A DNA stretch of 36,889 bases from UBA10161 sp038891035 (lineage in GTDB: Archaea > Micrarchaeota > Micrarchaeia > Anstonellales > Anstonellaceae), in contig JAWAEW010000011.1 in assembly GCA_038891035.1 (NCBI GenBank), positions 1 to 36,889 of the forward strand, in the 5' to 3' direction. The notes under the pieces were generated by a model. It did no database searches and was not told where the DNA came from. It worked only from the letters and a program-made list of their open reading frames with translations. Shown piece by piece: positions 1-8,093 of the stretch. A program made the position numbers and the translations under genes. Each line of letters begins with the position of its first letter. Position 1 is the first letter of the stretch.

Positions 1-86
1 CCTGCAACGAGGCCGAACACCAACACACTTGTAAGAAGTATTCTAAGTTGCAGTCCAATCCCTGGAGTAAATATTTTGTTTTTCAT
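1..86 (-). CDS. N-terminal fragment of a membrane protein, possibly HtpX-like
   Basis: Only the first 28 codons are inside the window; the gene continues to the left. The start ATG (complement of 84-86) follows a good ribosome binding site, GGTGAGG in the gene's direction. After the start MKNKIFTPG the peptide becomes hydrophobic (LRILLTSVLVFGLVAG) and is probably a first transmembrane helix. The GLQLR-plus-helix pattern loosely resembles the start of HtpX-type M48 membrane proteases, but no catalytic motif is visible, so this is a weak guess. The gene is divergent from the tRNA-Arg gene. Confidence 0.45.
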   Translation of the reverse strand, partial: MKNKIFTPGIGLQLRILLTSVLVFGLVA

Positions 87-117
87 AGTGCCTCACCATC
101 CTTTAGTTGTATGACTA

Positions 118-135
118 ACCTTTTATTATTATTTT
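118..135 (+). promoter_or_regulatory. TATA-box promoter of the tRNA-Arg gene
   Basis: An A/T-only stretch (TTTTATTATT, 121-130) after AACC sits about 25 nt before the first tRNA nucleotide at 151, the spacing expected of an archaeal TATA box for a transcript starting at or just before the mature 5' end. Confidence 0.55.
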
Positions 136-189
136 CTCATATTGCGTTGCGCCCTTGTAGTCCAACCTGGATAGGACACGAGCCTCCGA

Positions 190-210
190 ATGACTCGCCT
201 CCCAGGTGAA
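190..210 (+). other. tRNA-Arg intron 1, position 37/38, 21 nt
   Basis: The intron lies between A37 (189) and A38 (211), the canonical archaeal site. A bulge-helix-bulge can be drawn. The anticodon stem is the outer helix. CTCC (184-187) faces GGTG (205-208) as a 4-bp central helix with one T-T mismatch. It is flanked by 3-nt bulges GAA (188-190) and AAA (209-211), and a short inner pairing is TG (191-192) with CA (203-204). This is a substrate for the archaeal tRNA splicing endonuclease. Confidence 0.75.
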
Positions 211-231
211 AGTTCGTAATCCGGGTTCAAA

Positions 232-467
232 TCCCTCCCTAGGGGGCACTAAAACAAACCACAGGGCCCCCTGAGGGTTCACCCCCAAGACAAACCAAAG
301 ATGAGGGGAGAGTGAGATACTAAGAGAAATCCAAACATCCTCTCTTATGGAATTTCAATGAATACGGAGGGATTGATAGTATTTTTTTCTCCACCCAATT
401 GGTGTTTGCCTTAGGGGTTGAGGAAAGGGGACTGTGGATATTCTAGTGTTCCCCTTTCCAAAGAGAG
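232..467 (+). other. 236-nt insertion (probable second intron) in the T-arm of tRNA-Arg
   Basis: The insertion separates T-loop nucleotides TTCAAA from the remainder of the T-loop and T-stem. Both edges carry TCCC (232-235 and 468-471), so the exact junction can slide by 4 nt. If the T stem acts as the outer helix of a bulge-helix-bulge, only a junction between 59 and 60 (intron 232-467) has the right geometry. The central helix is then imperfect: T226-G465, T227-A464, C228-G463, A229 opposite A462. The interior holds no ORF but several hairpins: AGGGGGC/GCCCCCT (241-247/266-272), ATACTA/TAGTAT near 317-380, and a perfect 10-bp stem at 422-431/450-459, plus a 7-T run at 381-387. An inserted element with a 4-bp target duplication is the alternative. 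Confidence 0.6.
422..459 (+). repeat. 10-bp perfect hairpin inside the tRNA insertion
   Basis: GGAAAGGGGA (422-431) and TCCCCTTTCC (450-459) are exact reverse complements around an 18-nt loop. It is the most stable local structure of the insertion and ends only 8 nt before its proposed 3' boundary. Its role is unknown; it could shape the splice site or be the core of a small RNA. Confidence 0.6.
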
Positions 468-498
468 TCCCGGCAAGGGCGTTTCTTTATCAAAAGTG

Positions 499-510
499 CT
501 ATTAAGATAT
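499..510 (+). promoter_or_regulatory. Candidate TATA box of metG
   Basis: CTATTAAGATAT is centred about 26 nt before the metG ATG at 530. No purine-rich ribosome binding site precedes that ATG, so a leaderless mRNA starting at the ATG is likely. Confidence 0.45.
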
Positions 511-529
511 TGCTAGAAAATCACGCTTT

Positions 530-2692
530 ATGCAAAAAAAGATACTCATTACAGCAGCACTGCCGTATGTGAATAACGTTCCTCATCTTGGAAACATTAT
601 AGGCTGTGTGCTTTCTGCAGATGTTTTTGCGAGGTACTGCAGAAGCAGAGGTTATAATACCCTTTTCGTTTGTGGAACAGATGAGTATGGAACTGCAACA
701 GAAGCAAAAGCGCTTGAAGAAGGAATAAGCCCAAAAGAGCTTTGCGATCGATACCATCAAATCCATCGGCGAATCTATGAGTGGTTCGGCATTTCGACAG
801 ATATTTTTGGAAGAACCACTACTTCTCTTCACACTCAAATTACCCATGAAATTTTTCTTGCTCTTTACAAAAATGGCTATATCAAGGAAGATGAAATCGT
901 GCAGGCTTACGACGAAAAGGCAGGAATGTTTCTTGCAGACCGGTTCATAGAGGGAACTTGCCCTTACTGTGGTTATGAACAGGCAAGAGCAGATCAGTGT
1001 GACAAGTGTGGCCGTCTTCTTAACTTTGATGAGCTAATAAATCCGATAAGCAAACTTACCAAAACAACTCCTGTCAAAAAAACCTCCCGCCACCTTTTCA
1101 TAGACTTGCCAGGAATTGAAAAACAGCTTGAGGAATGGATTGAGCGGGCTTCAAAAGAGGGCTTCTGGTCAGAAAATTCTTATAAAATCTCAAAAGCTTG
1201 GCTTTCAGAAGGCCTCAAAAAGCGCTGCATCACAAGGGACCTTAAATGGGGCGTTTCTGTGCCTCTTCCAGGCTGGGAAAAAAAAGTCTTCTATGTTTGG
1301 TTTGACGCTCCAATAGGCTATATATCAATCACAGCAAACTTTACCTCTGAGTGGAGAAGTTGGTGGCAAAATCCAAAAGAAGTTCTACTTTACCAGTTTA
1401 TGGGTAAAGATAACGTCCCTTTTCATACTGTGATTTTCCCATCTACACTCATGGGAACAAAGCAGAATTGGACACTAGTTCATCATCTTTCAACAACAGA
1501 ATTCCTCAATTACGAGGGCGGAAAGTTTAGCAAATCAAGAGGAATTGGGGTTTTTGGAAATGACGCAATGGAAAGCGGAATTCCAGCAGATGTTTGGAGA
1601 TATTATCTGCTTGCAAATAGGCCTGAAAAGACAGATTCAGACTTTACATGGAAGGACTTTGCAGAAAAAACCAACAACGAACTGCTAGCAAACTTAGGGA
1701 ATCTAGTCAACAGAACGTTAGTGTTTATTGACCGAGAATTTGAAGGCCAACTCCCACAACATTCACTTTCGGAAGAAGATCAAATATTTCTTGACGCACA
1801 AAGATCAATTTTTGAACAGGTGACTATGCTTCTTGAGAAGGTACAACTCAAAGACGCACTTCACCTTATTATGCATGCAAGCAAGGAAGCAAATGCATAT
1901 TTCCAAAAACAGCAACCATGGAAGACTGCAAAAGAAGACAGGCAGCGATGCGCTACTGCGATTTTTGTGCTTGCGCACCAGATAAAAGATCTTGCTGTGG
2001 CTTTGGAGCCATTTTTACCACAAACTTCTGCATCGATTTTCAAACAGCTTTCAATCCCTCCTAAAAAATGGGAAGATTTAGGCAAGCTTTCTTTGGCGCC
2101 AGGTCACAAGATTGGAAAGCCAGAAATATTGTTTAGAAAGCTTGAGCCTAAGCTTATTGCAGAGCTTGCAGCCAAGTATGGCGGAAAGACCAACCAAGAT
2201 TTGCATCAACAAAAGCCTGCAACAGTAGGAGAAAGTATTCTCGATTTGGAAGTTGCGAAAATAATTTCTGTCAAACGCCATCCATCCGCTCAAAAGCTTT
2301 ATATTGAGAAAATCAAACTGAGAGATGAAGAGAGGCAGATTGTCTCGGGCTTAGTGCCTTACTACAGCCCACAAGAGCTAGAAGGAAAAAACATAATTTT
2401 AGTGAAAAACCTCAAACCCGCAGTCATTCGTGGAGTGGAGTCTCAAGGAATGTTGCTTGCAGCACAAGATGAGAAAGGGAATGTCGAGGTGCTTATGGTA
2501 GATGCCAAAGAAGGGACCAAGGTCCATGCAGGCACTGCTTCTGTCCCTTCCAATTCACAAATAACCCTTGAGCAGTTTTTCAGCATAAAGCTTGAGATAA
2601 AAGGCGGTATCTTTTTGGCAAACGGTAAGCCAGTGCTGCTAAATGGCCATCCAATCACTACTAAAAAGGTGTTGAACGGAAAAGTGACCTAA
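530..2692 (+). CDS. metG: Methionine--tRNA ligase with C-terminal tRNA-binding domain
   Basis: This cytoplasmic enzyme charges tRNA-Met with methionine using ATP. The 720-residue product has the class I Rossmann catalytic core: ITAALPYVNN, the HIGH-type motif HLGN (19-22), WFDAP (257-261), GKDN (292-295) and the KMSKS-type motif FSKSRG (333-338). A zinc knuckle in the connective region uses C144, C147, C157 and C160. An anticodon-binding helical domain follows. The last ~110 residues (from about 610) form an OB-fold of the Trbp111/EMAP-II type, recognisable by HPSAQKLY and by VKNLKPAVIRG followed by SQGMLLAA, which adds general tRNA affinity and dimerisation. The length is normal for the two-domain form. 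It lies immediately behind tRNA-Arg and 71 nt before mcm. Confidence 0.97.
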   Translation: MQKKILITAALPYVNNVPHLGNIIGCVLSADVFARYCRSRGYNTLFVCGTDEYGTATEAKALEEGISPKELCDRYHQIHRRIYEWFGISTDIFGRTTTSLHTQITHEIFLALYKNGYIKEDEIVQAYDEKAGMFLADRFIEGTCPYCGYEQARADQCDKCGRLLNFDELINPISKLTKTTPVKKTSRHLFIDLPGIEKQLEEWIERASKEGFWSENSYKISKAWLSEGLKKRCITRDLKWGVSVPLPGWEKKVFYVWFDAPIGYISITANFTSEWRSWWQNPKEVLLYQFMGKDNVPFHTVIFPSTLMGTKQNWTLVHHLSTTEFLNYEGGKFSKSRGIGVFGNDAMESGIPADVWRYYLLANRPEKTDSDFTWKDFAEKTNNELLANLGNLVNRTLVFIDREFEGQLPQHSLSEEDQIFLDAQRSIFEQVTMLLEKVQLKDALHLIMHASKEANAYFQKQQPWKTAKEDRQRCATAIFVLAHQIKDLAVALEPFLPQTSASIFKQLSIPPKKWEDLGKLSLAPGHKIGKPEILFRKLEPKLIAELAAKYGGKTNQDLHQQKPATVGESILDLEVAKIISVKRHPSAQKLYIEKIKLRDEERQIVSGLVPYYSPQELEGKNIILVKNLKPAVIRGVESQGMLLAAQDEKGNVEVLMVDAKEGTKVHAGTASVPSNSQITLEQFFSIKLEIKGGIFLANGKPVLLNGHPITTKKVLNGKVT

Positions 2693-2704
2693 GCTTCCCA
2701 AACC

Positions 2705-2712
2705 TATTTATA
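2705..2712 (+). promoter_or_regulatory. TATA box of the mcm operon
   Basis: TATTTATA lies in the 71-nt metG-mcm gap, with an expected transcript start near 2735. A purine-rich GGGAGGA follows at 2743-2749, upstream of the ATG at 2764, so this mRNA would have a short leader. Confidence 0.5.
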
Positions 2713-2763
2713 CAGCATTGGTGCATGTTTTTAGGCACTGTTGGGAGGAAGAAGGGGTCATAG

Positions 2764-4836
2764 ATGGCTTCAGATGTCGATCTTTTGCCGTATGTAGAAA
2801 AGTTCGAGGAATTTTATTCAGTTGCAATGAAGGAGAAAATCAGCAAGCTTGTGGCAGAGTATCCTCTTCAAAAAAGCCTGATAGTGGACTACTACGAGCT
2901 GGAAAGATTTGACAAAAACCTTGCAGATCTACTCATCAAGCAGCCAGACAATATTATTTCTGCAGCTGAACAAGCGCTCATTAATTCCCAGGCAGTTTCG
3001 TTTAAGGCAGCCCACCCTGAGCAAGAGTTTGAGCCACACGTGCGCTTTTTCAATCTCCCAAGTTCAAATCTTCTCATACAAGACATCAGTAGCAGGCAAA
3101 TAAAGGAGCTCATTTGCGTGAAAGGGACTATAACCCGCAGAACGCAAGTGAAGCATAAAGTAAAAGTTGCAGTGTATATCTGCCAGGTATGCGATGCTAA
3201 AACTAAAATCCCATTAACTAAAAACACAACCGTTCCGCAAGTTTGCGATTCCTGCAAAAGAAGAGCACTCAAGCTGGAAGAAGACGAGTCTTATTTTGTT
3301 GATATACAGTGGGCTCAAGCCCAAGAGCTTCTCGAGAGGCTCAAGGGAGGGGCAACGCCTGCACAAATTAGCCTTCTTTTGGAAGACGACCTTGTCAATA
3401 CCGTTACTCCAGGAGAAACAATGGAGATTACTGGCATTATGCGCATAAGACCCGAAGGCAAACGTGGCAAAGACGCAGCCCAAATATACGAAAGGTACTT
3501 GGATGTCGTGTATATAAAAAGTACACAAAAAGATTTCGAGGAAATAGAAACCACAAAAGAAGATGAAAGGAAAATCCGAGAGCTTGCGGCAGATCCACGT
3601 CTCTATGAGAAAATGCGCAATTCGATTGCACCTGGGATCTATGGTCATGACGAAGTAAAAGACGCGCTTGTGCTGCAACTTTTCGGAGGAACACCCGGAA
3701 AAATGATGCCAGGCGGAGCTCCAATCCGTGACGACATGCATATCCTTCTGATAGGCGATCCTGGATCTGCAAAGACTCGCTTTTTGCAGTACGTATGTGA
3801 GCTAGCCCCAAAAAGCATCTATGTTTCAGGAAAATCAGTCACAGGTGTCGGTTTGACTGCAGCTGCAGAAAAAGATGAAATCGGTGACGGCGGTTGGACC
3901 CTCAAGGCAGGTGCACTGGTGCTTGCTTCTGGAGGGATTGCTGGTGTGGACGAGTTTGACAAAATAGATGACAATGAGCGGGCAGCTATGCATGAAGTGA
4001 TGGAGTCGCAAAGTGTTTCAGTTGCGAAGGCAGGAATAGTAGCAAAGTTTAGGGCAAAAACTGCAATTCTTGCAGCAGCAAATCCAAAATTTGGAAGGTT
4101 TGACCCAAACAAACTTCCAGGAGAGCAATTTGATATCCCACCAACACTCCTTTCTCGCTTTGACCTTATTTTCCCTATCATCGATGTGCTTGATGAGGAA
4201 AAAGATGCAAAGCTTGCCCAACATCTGCTTTCGATTCATAAATTTGCCGCAGAGGCAAAAGAAGCAAAAGACGAATCAATAGTGCCACCCATCGACCCTC
4301 TGCTTCTTCGAAAATACATCTCGTATGCAAGGCAGCATGTCAAGCCTGTACTCTCAAAAGAGGCAATGGAACGCCTCAAAGAATATTATGTCCAGCTGAG
4401 GGGTAGAGGAAAAGCAGAAGGCTCGGTGCCCATAACCCCCCGCTACATTGAAGGCTTAATTCGTCTTTCTGAAGCTTCTGCAAAGGTTCGCCTTTCAAAT
4501 ACGGTAGAGATCCAGGATGCCGAGAGAGCAATTCGGCTTGTTGACTTCATGCTAAACAAAGTAAGCAGGGATAGAGAGACAGGTAAGCTGGATATAGATA
4601 TTCTAGCAACCGGCAGGCCAAAAAGCCAAGTTGACAAAATAAATGAGATTCTTTCTATTGCAAGGAAACTGCAGGATCAGTTGGGCGCAGTAGAAATATC
4701 AAGGCTTATAATGCAGGCAGAAGAAAGAGGAATTGATGAAGTCACTGCCAGACGACTTATAGAAGATTTAATCTATAAAGGGGAGCTTTACAAAATAAAG
4801 CCTGGTTTTGTCAAGATAGTAGAACAATCTGGCTGA
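2764..4836 (+). CDS. mcm: Replicative DNA helicase MCM
   Basis: This is the archaeal MCM protein, a homohexameric 3'-5' helicase that unwinds DNA at the replication fork. In the 690 residues, the N-terminal helical and OB domains carry a zinc finger (C140, C143, C161, C164) and the DNA-contacting hairpin region near 210-235. The AAA+ domain shows Walker A GDPGSAKT (331-338), Walker B GVDEFDK (394-400), sensor 1 AAAN (437-440) and the arginine finger in LLSRFD (462-467). A winged-helix C-terminus follows from about 620. The length is typical and no intein interrupts the Walker A site, a frequent insertion point. The ATG at 2764 gives the normal N-terminus. It is probably co-transcribed with the unknown gene 51 nt downstream. 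Confidence 0.97.
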   Translation: MASDVDLLPYVEKFEEFYSVAMKEKISKLVAEYPLQKSLIVDYYELERFDKNLADLLIKQPDNIISAAEQALINSQAVSFKAAHPEQEFEPHVRFFNLPSSNLLIQDISSRQIKELICVKGTITRRTQVKHKVKVAVYICQVCDAKTKIPLTKNTTVPQVCDSCKRRALKLEEDESYFVDIQWAQAQELLERLKGGATPAQISLLLEDDLVNTVTPGETMEITGIMRIRPEGKRGKDAAQIYERYLDVVYIKSTQKDFEEIETTKEDERKIRELAADPRLYEKMRNSIAPGIYGHDEVKDALVLQLFGGTPGKMMPGGAPIRDDMHILLIGDPGSAKTRFLQYVCELAPKSIYVSGKSVTGVGLTAAAEKDEIGDGGWTLKAGALVLASGGIAGVDEFDKIDDNERAAMHEVMESQSVSVAKAGIVAKFRAKTAILAAANPKFGRFDPNKLPGEQFDIPPTLLSRFDLIFPIIDVLDEEKDAKLAQHLLSIHKFAAEAKEAKDESIVPPIDPLLLRKYISYARQHVKPVLSKEAMERLKEYYVQLRGRGKAEGSVPITPRYIEGLIRLSEASAKVRLSNTVEIQDAERAIRLVDFMLNKVSRDRETGKLDIDILATGRPKSQVDKINEILSIARKLQDQLGAVEISRLIMQAEERGIDEVTARRLIEDLIYKGELYKIKPGFVKIVEQSG

Positions 4837-4887
4837 AGCCTCAAATGGCTTTTAAGCTTTTGATGACAATATACGATAGGTGTGCAA

Positions 4888-7260
4888 ATGCGACATTTCG
4901 AGTTCAAAAGAACTCACGGCATTCAAAAAGAAGATGAGATTTCAACTTTCAAAAGCTCGCTTAAGCATGAATGCACAAGCATTCGAAGAATTCGAATGGT
5001 GGTTTTTCGGCATTTTCTTGAAAACGTGGTACTCAAAAACGCAGCCCAATTAGAAGCAGGAGCATACAAGGTGATATTCAAACCTGAATATGAGGAAGGC
5101 TCACCTTACATTTGCATTTATCCTCAGATGAGATTTTCTGATCTGAATGCCTTCAAGCTGATAAAGGACCACAAAAAAGGCCTCGTCTTCATATCATACA
5201 GATGCAAAGAACCTTTTTCCTTAGTAGATACATTACAAAGAGAGATTGGTGCGCAGCCGCTGGCAAATGTTGCAATCAGATATGCAGATGCCAACGAGTT
5301 AGCCTCATTTTTAGCCAACAAAAAGGCACAGCTTGGTGCTGCCATACCAATCGACCATGAATTTCTTACAGATCTTGAACAGTTTGCAAATTATGTTGCA
5401 CATGAAAATTACCTGCGAAATCAACTACTTAGTCAATCCTGCCTTCCAGACAAACCCGCAAATGCTCTTTACGACACACTTTCAGAGATAAAATCTATTC
5501 TTTTGGAAATCGCCGAATTCAAAAGGCAGGTCAACTCGTGCGAAAAACTTTCTGATACACTGCCATTTTCTGCCGCCATTTTTTGGCCTCTCTCACCTCA
5601 GCAGGCAAAAGTGCTCATAGATTGCGCAAGCCATTCCTTCAAAAACTTCATCGCAAGTGGCATCCAAAATTATGTAATTGCCATGAAAAAGTCTATGGGC
5701 GTTGCCCTCTTGGAGTATTCTTCATTTGATTTAATGCGCGACCTTGACTATCTGCTCAAGCGAATGCAACATTACCAATCCAAAAAAGATTCCTTCTATT
5801 CCAAGTATAATGTAATGATGCGCAACATGCGTGATCTTTATAACAAAATTTCGATTATAGACAAAAAAATCCAAGCTCTCTCATCCAAGCTTTCGTATTC
5901 GGCCTATGATCTTATCTCTATATGCGAATTGGGGCAAATGAGGAAAGATTTGCTTTTGCAGCTTAGAAAAATTTACAGGAATGTTGAGCCCCTCACCCAC
6001 AAGCCCGAAGAACTCAACCACCTGCGGATGATCATCTCAACCATGGCTGCAAATTTGTGCAAAATAGTTCCTGAGGAGTATACGCTGTGGGAGTCTTTCC
6101 TTTCATCCGGTCATTTGGTTAATCCTTCTTTCCAAAGCAAGTTAGCAAAATTCAAAGCAAAAGAAAAGGTGGATCTACAACGTCTTTTTTCTGAAATCAC
6201 ATATTTCATCAGATATGCAAGCTTGGAACATGAGACTATACAAAAAATGAAGCAAGATGCTTCTTCAAGCCCTCAAAAATATTCAGGAAGAATTAAAGAG
6301 CTTGAAAAGATGCTAGCATCAAAGATAAATTCGCTTAAGCATATTTCACCACTGGCGCATTTTGTTCTTTCTGAAGCTTATATAGATTCAAAATCACATC
6401 TTGAATATAAGCTGGGAGGCATGATGTGCGAAGACCCATTTTATTATCTGAATTCAACCGATCTGCTACTTGCAAAATTTATTCTTGCGCCCAAAGAAGA
6501 AAGAACTGCGGTTGCAGAGCAACTCACTAAGCAAGTTGCTGAAAATGCCAAAATACTCCAGCTTCTACAAAAATATGGTCTTCAGCGTCAAATCCTGGAC
6601 AGCATAGAACCTTTCCTTTACCTCAAGGAAAAGGCATTTGACTTGGAATCTAACCCATTTTCCAAGCTTGAAGAAGGCTTCCGCGGCAAAAGCATAGAGG
6701 TGTTTTACAAAACTGCTATGGAACCGGATGGAAGAACATCCATTTATTATCGCTTAGGAAATCTAGTGGAAAAAGTTCCAATTCCTCTGCCTGCTGAGAT
6801 TTCTGCTTCAGAAAAAATCGGGCCTGAAGCAGTCTATGGAGATAAATTTGATTTGGATTTCTTGCTTAGCACAAATGTGCAGGACAAGTCTTTAGCTGAA
6901 ATTTACACTCTCATCTACCAGGCACTGCCTTCTGATTTTTCATCTTTCTTTGCCATCCAGCAAAGCCTGCGTTCAGAAGATCTTTCAACTTCATATTTCC
7001 TTTCAACATTCTCAAAAAGTCAGTTCAGCGGCTGCATTTCGAACATAGGGGAGATTGCACCATCGTTTTTAGACAAAGATACTAATACTTTAATTAACGG
7101 CCTCAGATCATTTTACCCAAATTACAAAAAAGAGGTCGGCGAACTGGTCGATTTCTTTTTGGACAAGATAAGACTGAGAATATTCAGAGAAATCAACCGC
7201 TCCACGTTCTTTTGGATTTCAATCTGTGCGCGTAATATCCAAGTGCCAAGCACTGAATAA
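4888..7260 (+). CDS. Large uncharacterised, mainly helical protein downstream of mcm
   Basis: I do not recognise this 790-residue protein. The ATG at 4888 is preferred over the GTG two codons earlier because AGGTG (4878-4882) then sits 5 nt before it. The first ~150 residues look alpha/beta (YKVIFKP, YICIYP, KGLVFISYRC). The middle (about 190-560) is rich in Lys, Glu, Leu and Gln, probably helical bundle or coiled coil. The last ~180 residues look mixed, with FLLSTNVQD and repeated Phe/Ser-rich stretches. No signal peptide, transmembrane segment, nucleotide-binding motif or zinc motif is seen. Its position 51 nt behind mcm, in the same direction, suggests co-expression with the helicase; a replication role is only inference. 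Confidence 0.8.
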   Translation: MRHFEFKRTHGIQKEDEISTFKSSLKHECTSIRRIRMVVFRHFLENVVLKNAAQLEAGAYKVIFKPEYEEGSPYICIYPQMRFSDLNAFKLIKDHKKGLVFISYRCKEPFSLVDTLQREIGAQPLANVAIRYADANELASFLANKKAQLGAAIPIDHEFLTDLEQFANYVAHENYLRNQLLSQSCLPDKPANALYDTLSEIKSILLEIAEFKRQVNSCEKLSDTLPFSAAIFWPLSPQQAKVLIDCASHSFKNFIASGIQNYVIAMKKSMGVALLEYSSFDLMRDLDYLLKRMQHYQSKKDSFYSKYNVMMRNMRDLYNKISIIDKKIQALSSKLSYSAYDLISICELGQMRKDLLLQLRKIYRNVEPLTHKPEELNHLRMIISTMAANLCKIVPEEYTLWESFLSSGHLVNPSFQSKLAKFKAKEKVDLQRLFSEITYFIRYASLEHETIQKMKQDASSSPQKYSGRIKELEKMLASKINSLKHISPLAHFVLSEAYIDSKSHLEYKLGGMMCEDPFYYLNSTDLLLAKFILAPKEERTAVAEQLTKQVAENAKILQLLQKYGLQRQILDSIEPFLYLKEKAFDLESNPFSKLEEGFRGKSIEVFYKTAMEPDGRTSIYYRLGNLVEKVPIPLPAEISASEKIGPEAVYGDKFDLDFLLSTNVQDKSLAEIYTLIYQALPSDFSSFFAIQQSLRSEDLSTSYFLSTFSKSQFSGCISNIGEIAPSFLDKDTNTLINGLRSFYPNYKKEVGELVDFFLDKIRLRIFREINRSTFFWISICARNIQVPSTE

Positions 7261-7302
7261 TTAAAAAACGCTTGTTTCTTCTTGTTTTTCGAAAGAATAC
7301 GA

Positions 7303-7328
7303 TAGTCTAAAGAAAAATCCAAAGACTA
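7303..7328 (+). repeat. Small inverted repeat in the leader of the membrane-protein gene
   Basis: TAGTCT (7303-7308) and AGACTA (7323-7328) are a perfect 6-bp inverted repeat with a 14-nt loop. It lies between the T-rich end of the upstream gene (7274-7289) and the TATA-like TTATTTTTAAATT around 7337-7349. It may be a terminator-associated hairpin or an operator. Confidence 0.35.
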
Positions 7329-7405
7329 AAGCACATTATTTTTAAATTCATATGAAGCTAATTAATAAACGTCTATTTTCGAAATGTAAGTGGAGAGGTG
7401 AAATG

Positions 7406-8092
7406 ATGGAAATTAAAGATTTGTTCTCAGTCAAGGGACTCACATTCCTTGCTTTGTTTACGCTCATTTCTGTGATCGCATCCTCAATCAATTTTTCTGA
7501 AGTGTTAGGAGGGCCGTCCAACCAAACCTTCACTTTCTTTCAGTTCATAGGCCCAATTGCAGGTGGCTTTCTTGGGGCAGGAGTAGGCATTTTGTCAGTA
7601 GTCCTTGCGCAGCTTGCATCATTTGTCATTTTGGGCAAATCACTCGAAGTGATTAATGTCTTGAGGTTTTTGCCAATGGTCTTTGCTGCTTTCTATTTTG
7701 CAAAATATGCAAAAGGCAAGCTAACCCAGGCCGCAGTCCCCCTTTTATGTATGGCAGCTTTTGTTCTGCATCCAGTAGGCTCGCAAGCATGGGTTTATTC
7801 TCTTTACTGGCTCATCCCATTGATAGCCCTTATCCTCCCTGAAAATCTCTTTGCTCGCTCTTTAGGTGCAACCTTTACTGCTCATTCGATAGGAAGTGTG
7901 ATTTGGCTTTACTCTTTTCCTTCAACTCCTGAATTCTGGATTGCACTAATTCCAGTTGTTGCATTTGAGAGGCTGCTTTTTGCAAGCGGAATTGCAGTAT
8001 CCTTCGTAGCATTCAGTACTGTGCTTGCCAGAGTGGATGCAATTGCCAAGTCTGGCCTAATCCACATTGACCGCCGCTATGTGGTTGCATAA
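7406..8092 (+). CDS. Multi-pass membrane protein, ECF transporter S-component-like
   Basis: This 228-residue integral membrane protein has about six hydrophobic segments. After a short cytoplasmic start (MEIKDLFSVKG) come a first helix, then FIGPIAGGFLGAGVGILSVV, a small-residue-rich pattern seen in substrate-binding (S) subunits of ECF vitamin transporters and related families. The fold assignment is tentative and the ligand unknown; no ECF ATPase or T component is nearby. Two consecutive ATGs (7403, 7406) follow GAGAGGTGA; the second has the better spacing, and an upstream in-frame ATG at 7352 lacks a ribosome site. It ends one base before the convergent SPFH gene. Confidence 0.6.
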   Translation: MEIKDLFSVKGLTFLALFTLISVIASSINFSEVLGGPSNQTFTFFQFIGPIAGGFLGAGVGILSVVLAQLASFVILGKSLEVINVLRFLPMVFAAFYFAKYAKGKLTQAAVPLLCMAAFVLHPVGSQAWVYSLYWLIPLIALILPENLFARSLGATFTAHSIGSVIWLYSFPSTPEFWIALIPVVAFERLLFASGIAVSFVAFSTVLARVDAIAKSGLIHIDRRYVVA

Positions 8093-8093
8093 G

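Larger units (their letters stand above)
151..481 (+). tRNA. tRNA-Arg (anticodon CCG), interrupted by two insertions
   Basis: With 190-210 and 236 nt around 232-467 removed, a 74-nt cloverleaf remains. The acceptor stem GCCCTTG (151-157) pairs 7/7 with CAAGGGC (474-480), with discriminator G481. The D stem GTCC/GGAC is perfect. The anticodon stem CGAGC (179-183) pairs with GTTCG (212-216), with one G-T. The anticodon loop is CTCCGAA with CCG at 186-188. The T stem CCGGG (221-225) pairs 5/5 with CCCGG (469-473) around the loop TTCAAAT. Read without the second insertion, the 3' half cannot fold: AGGGGGC at 241-247 mismatches the acceptor and the T stem has only three pairs. CCA is not encoded. 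A T-rich stretch follows at 482-489. The 21-nt intron is at the classical archaeal position; the large insertion is unusual. Whether the transcript is spliced cannot be seen from sequence. Confidence 0.85.

Noticed and set aside
151..248. A contiguous tRNA ending at AGGGGGCA (241-248)
   Set aside because: It would need two G-T pairs and a G-A mismatch in the acceptor stem, a T stem with only three pairs, and two extra nucleotides. The distant 3' half at 469-481 pairs perfectly.
298..304. Box C-like AAGATGA, suggesting a C/D guide RNA within the insertion
   Set aside because: Only 6 of 7 positions match, and no CTGA box D follows at a suitable distance.
232..467. Group I intron in tRNA-Arg
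   Set aside because: With the junction limited by the TCCC repeat, no option has both a U at the exon end and a terminal G in the intron. The ATACTA/TAGTAT stem only loosely resembles P7.
4841..4866. AAGCTT-centred repeats between mcm and the next gene as an operator
   Set aside because: Short AT-rich self-complementarity only; it looks like TATA-like sequence without a convincing palindrome.
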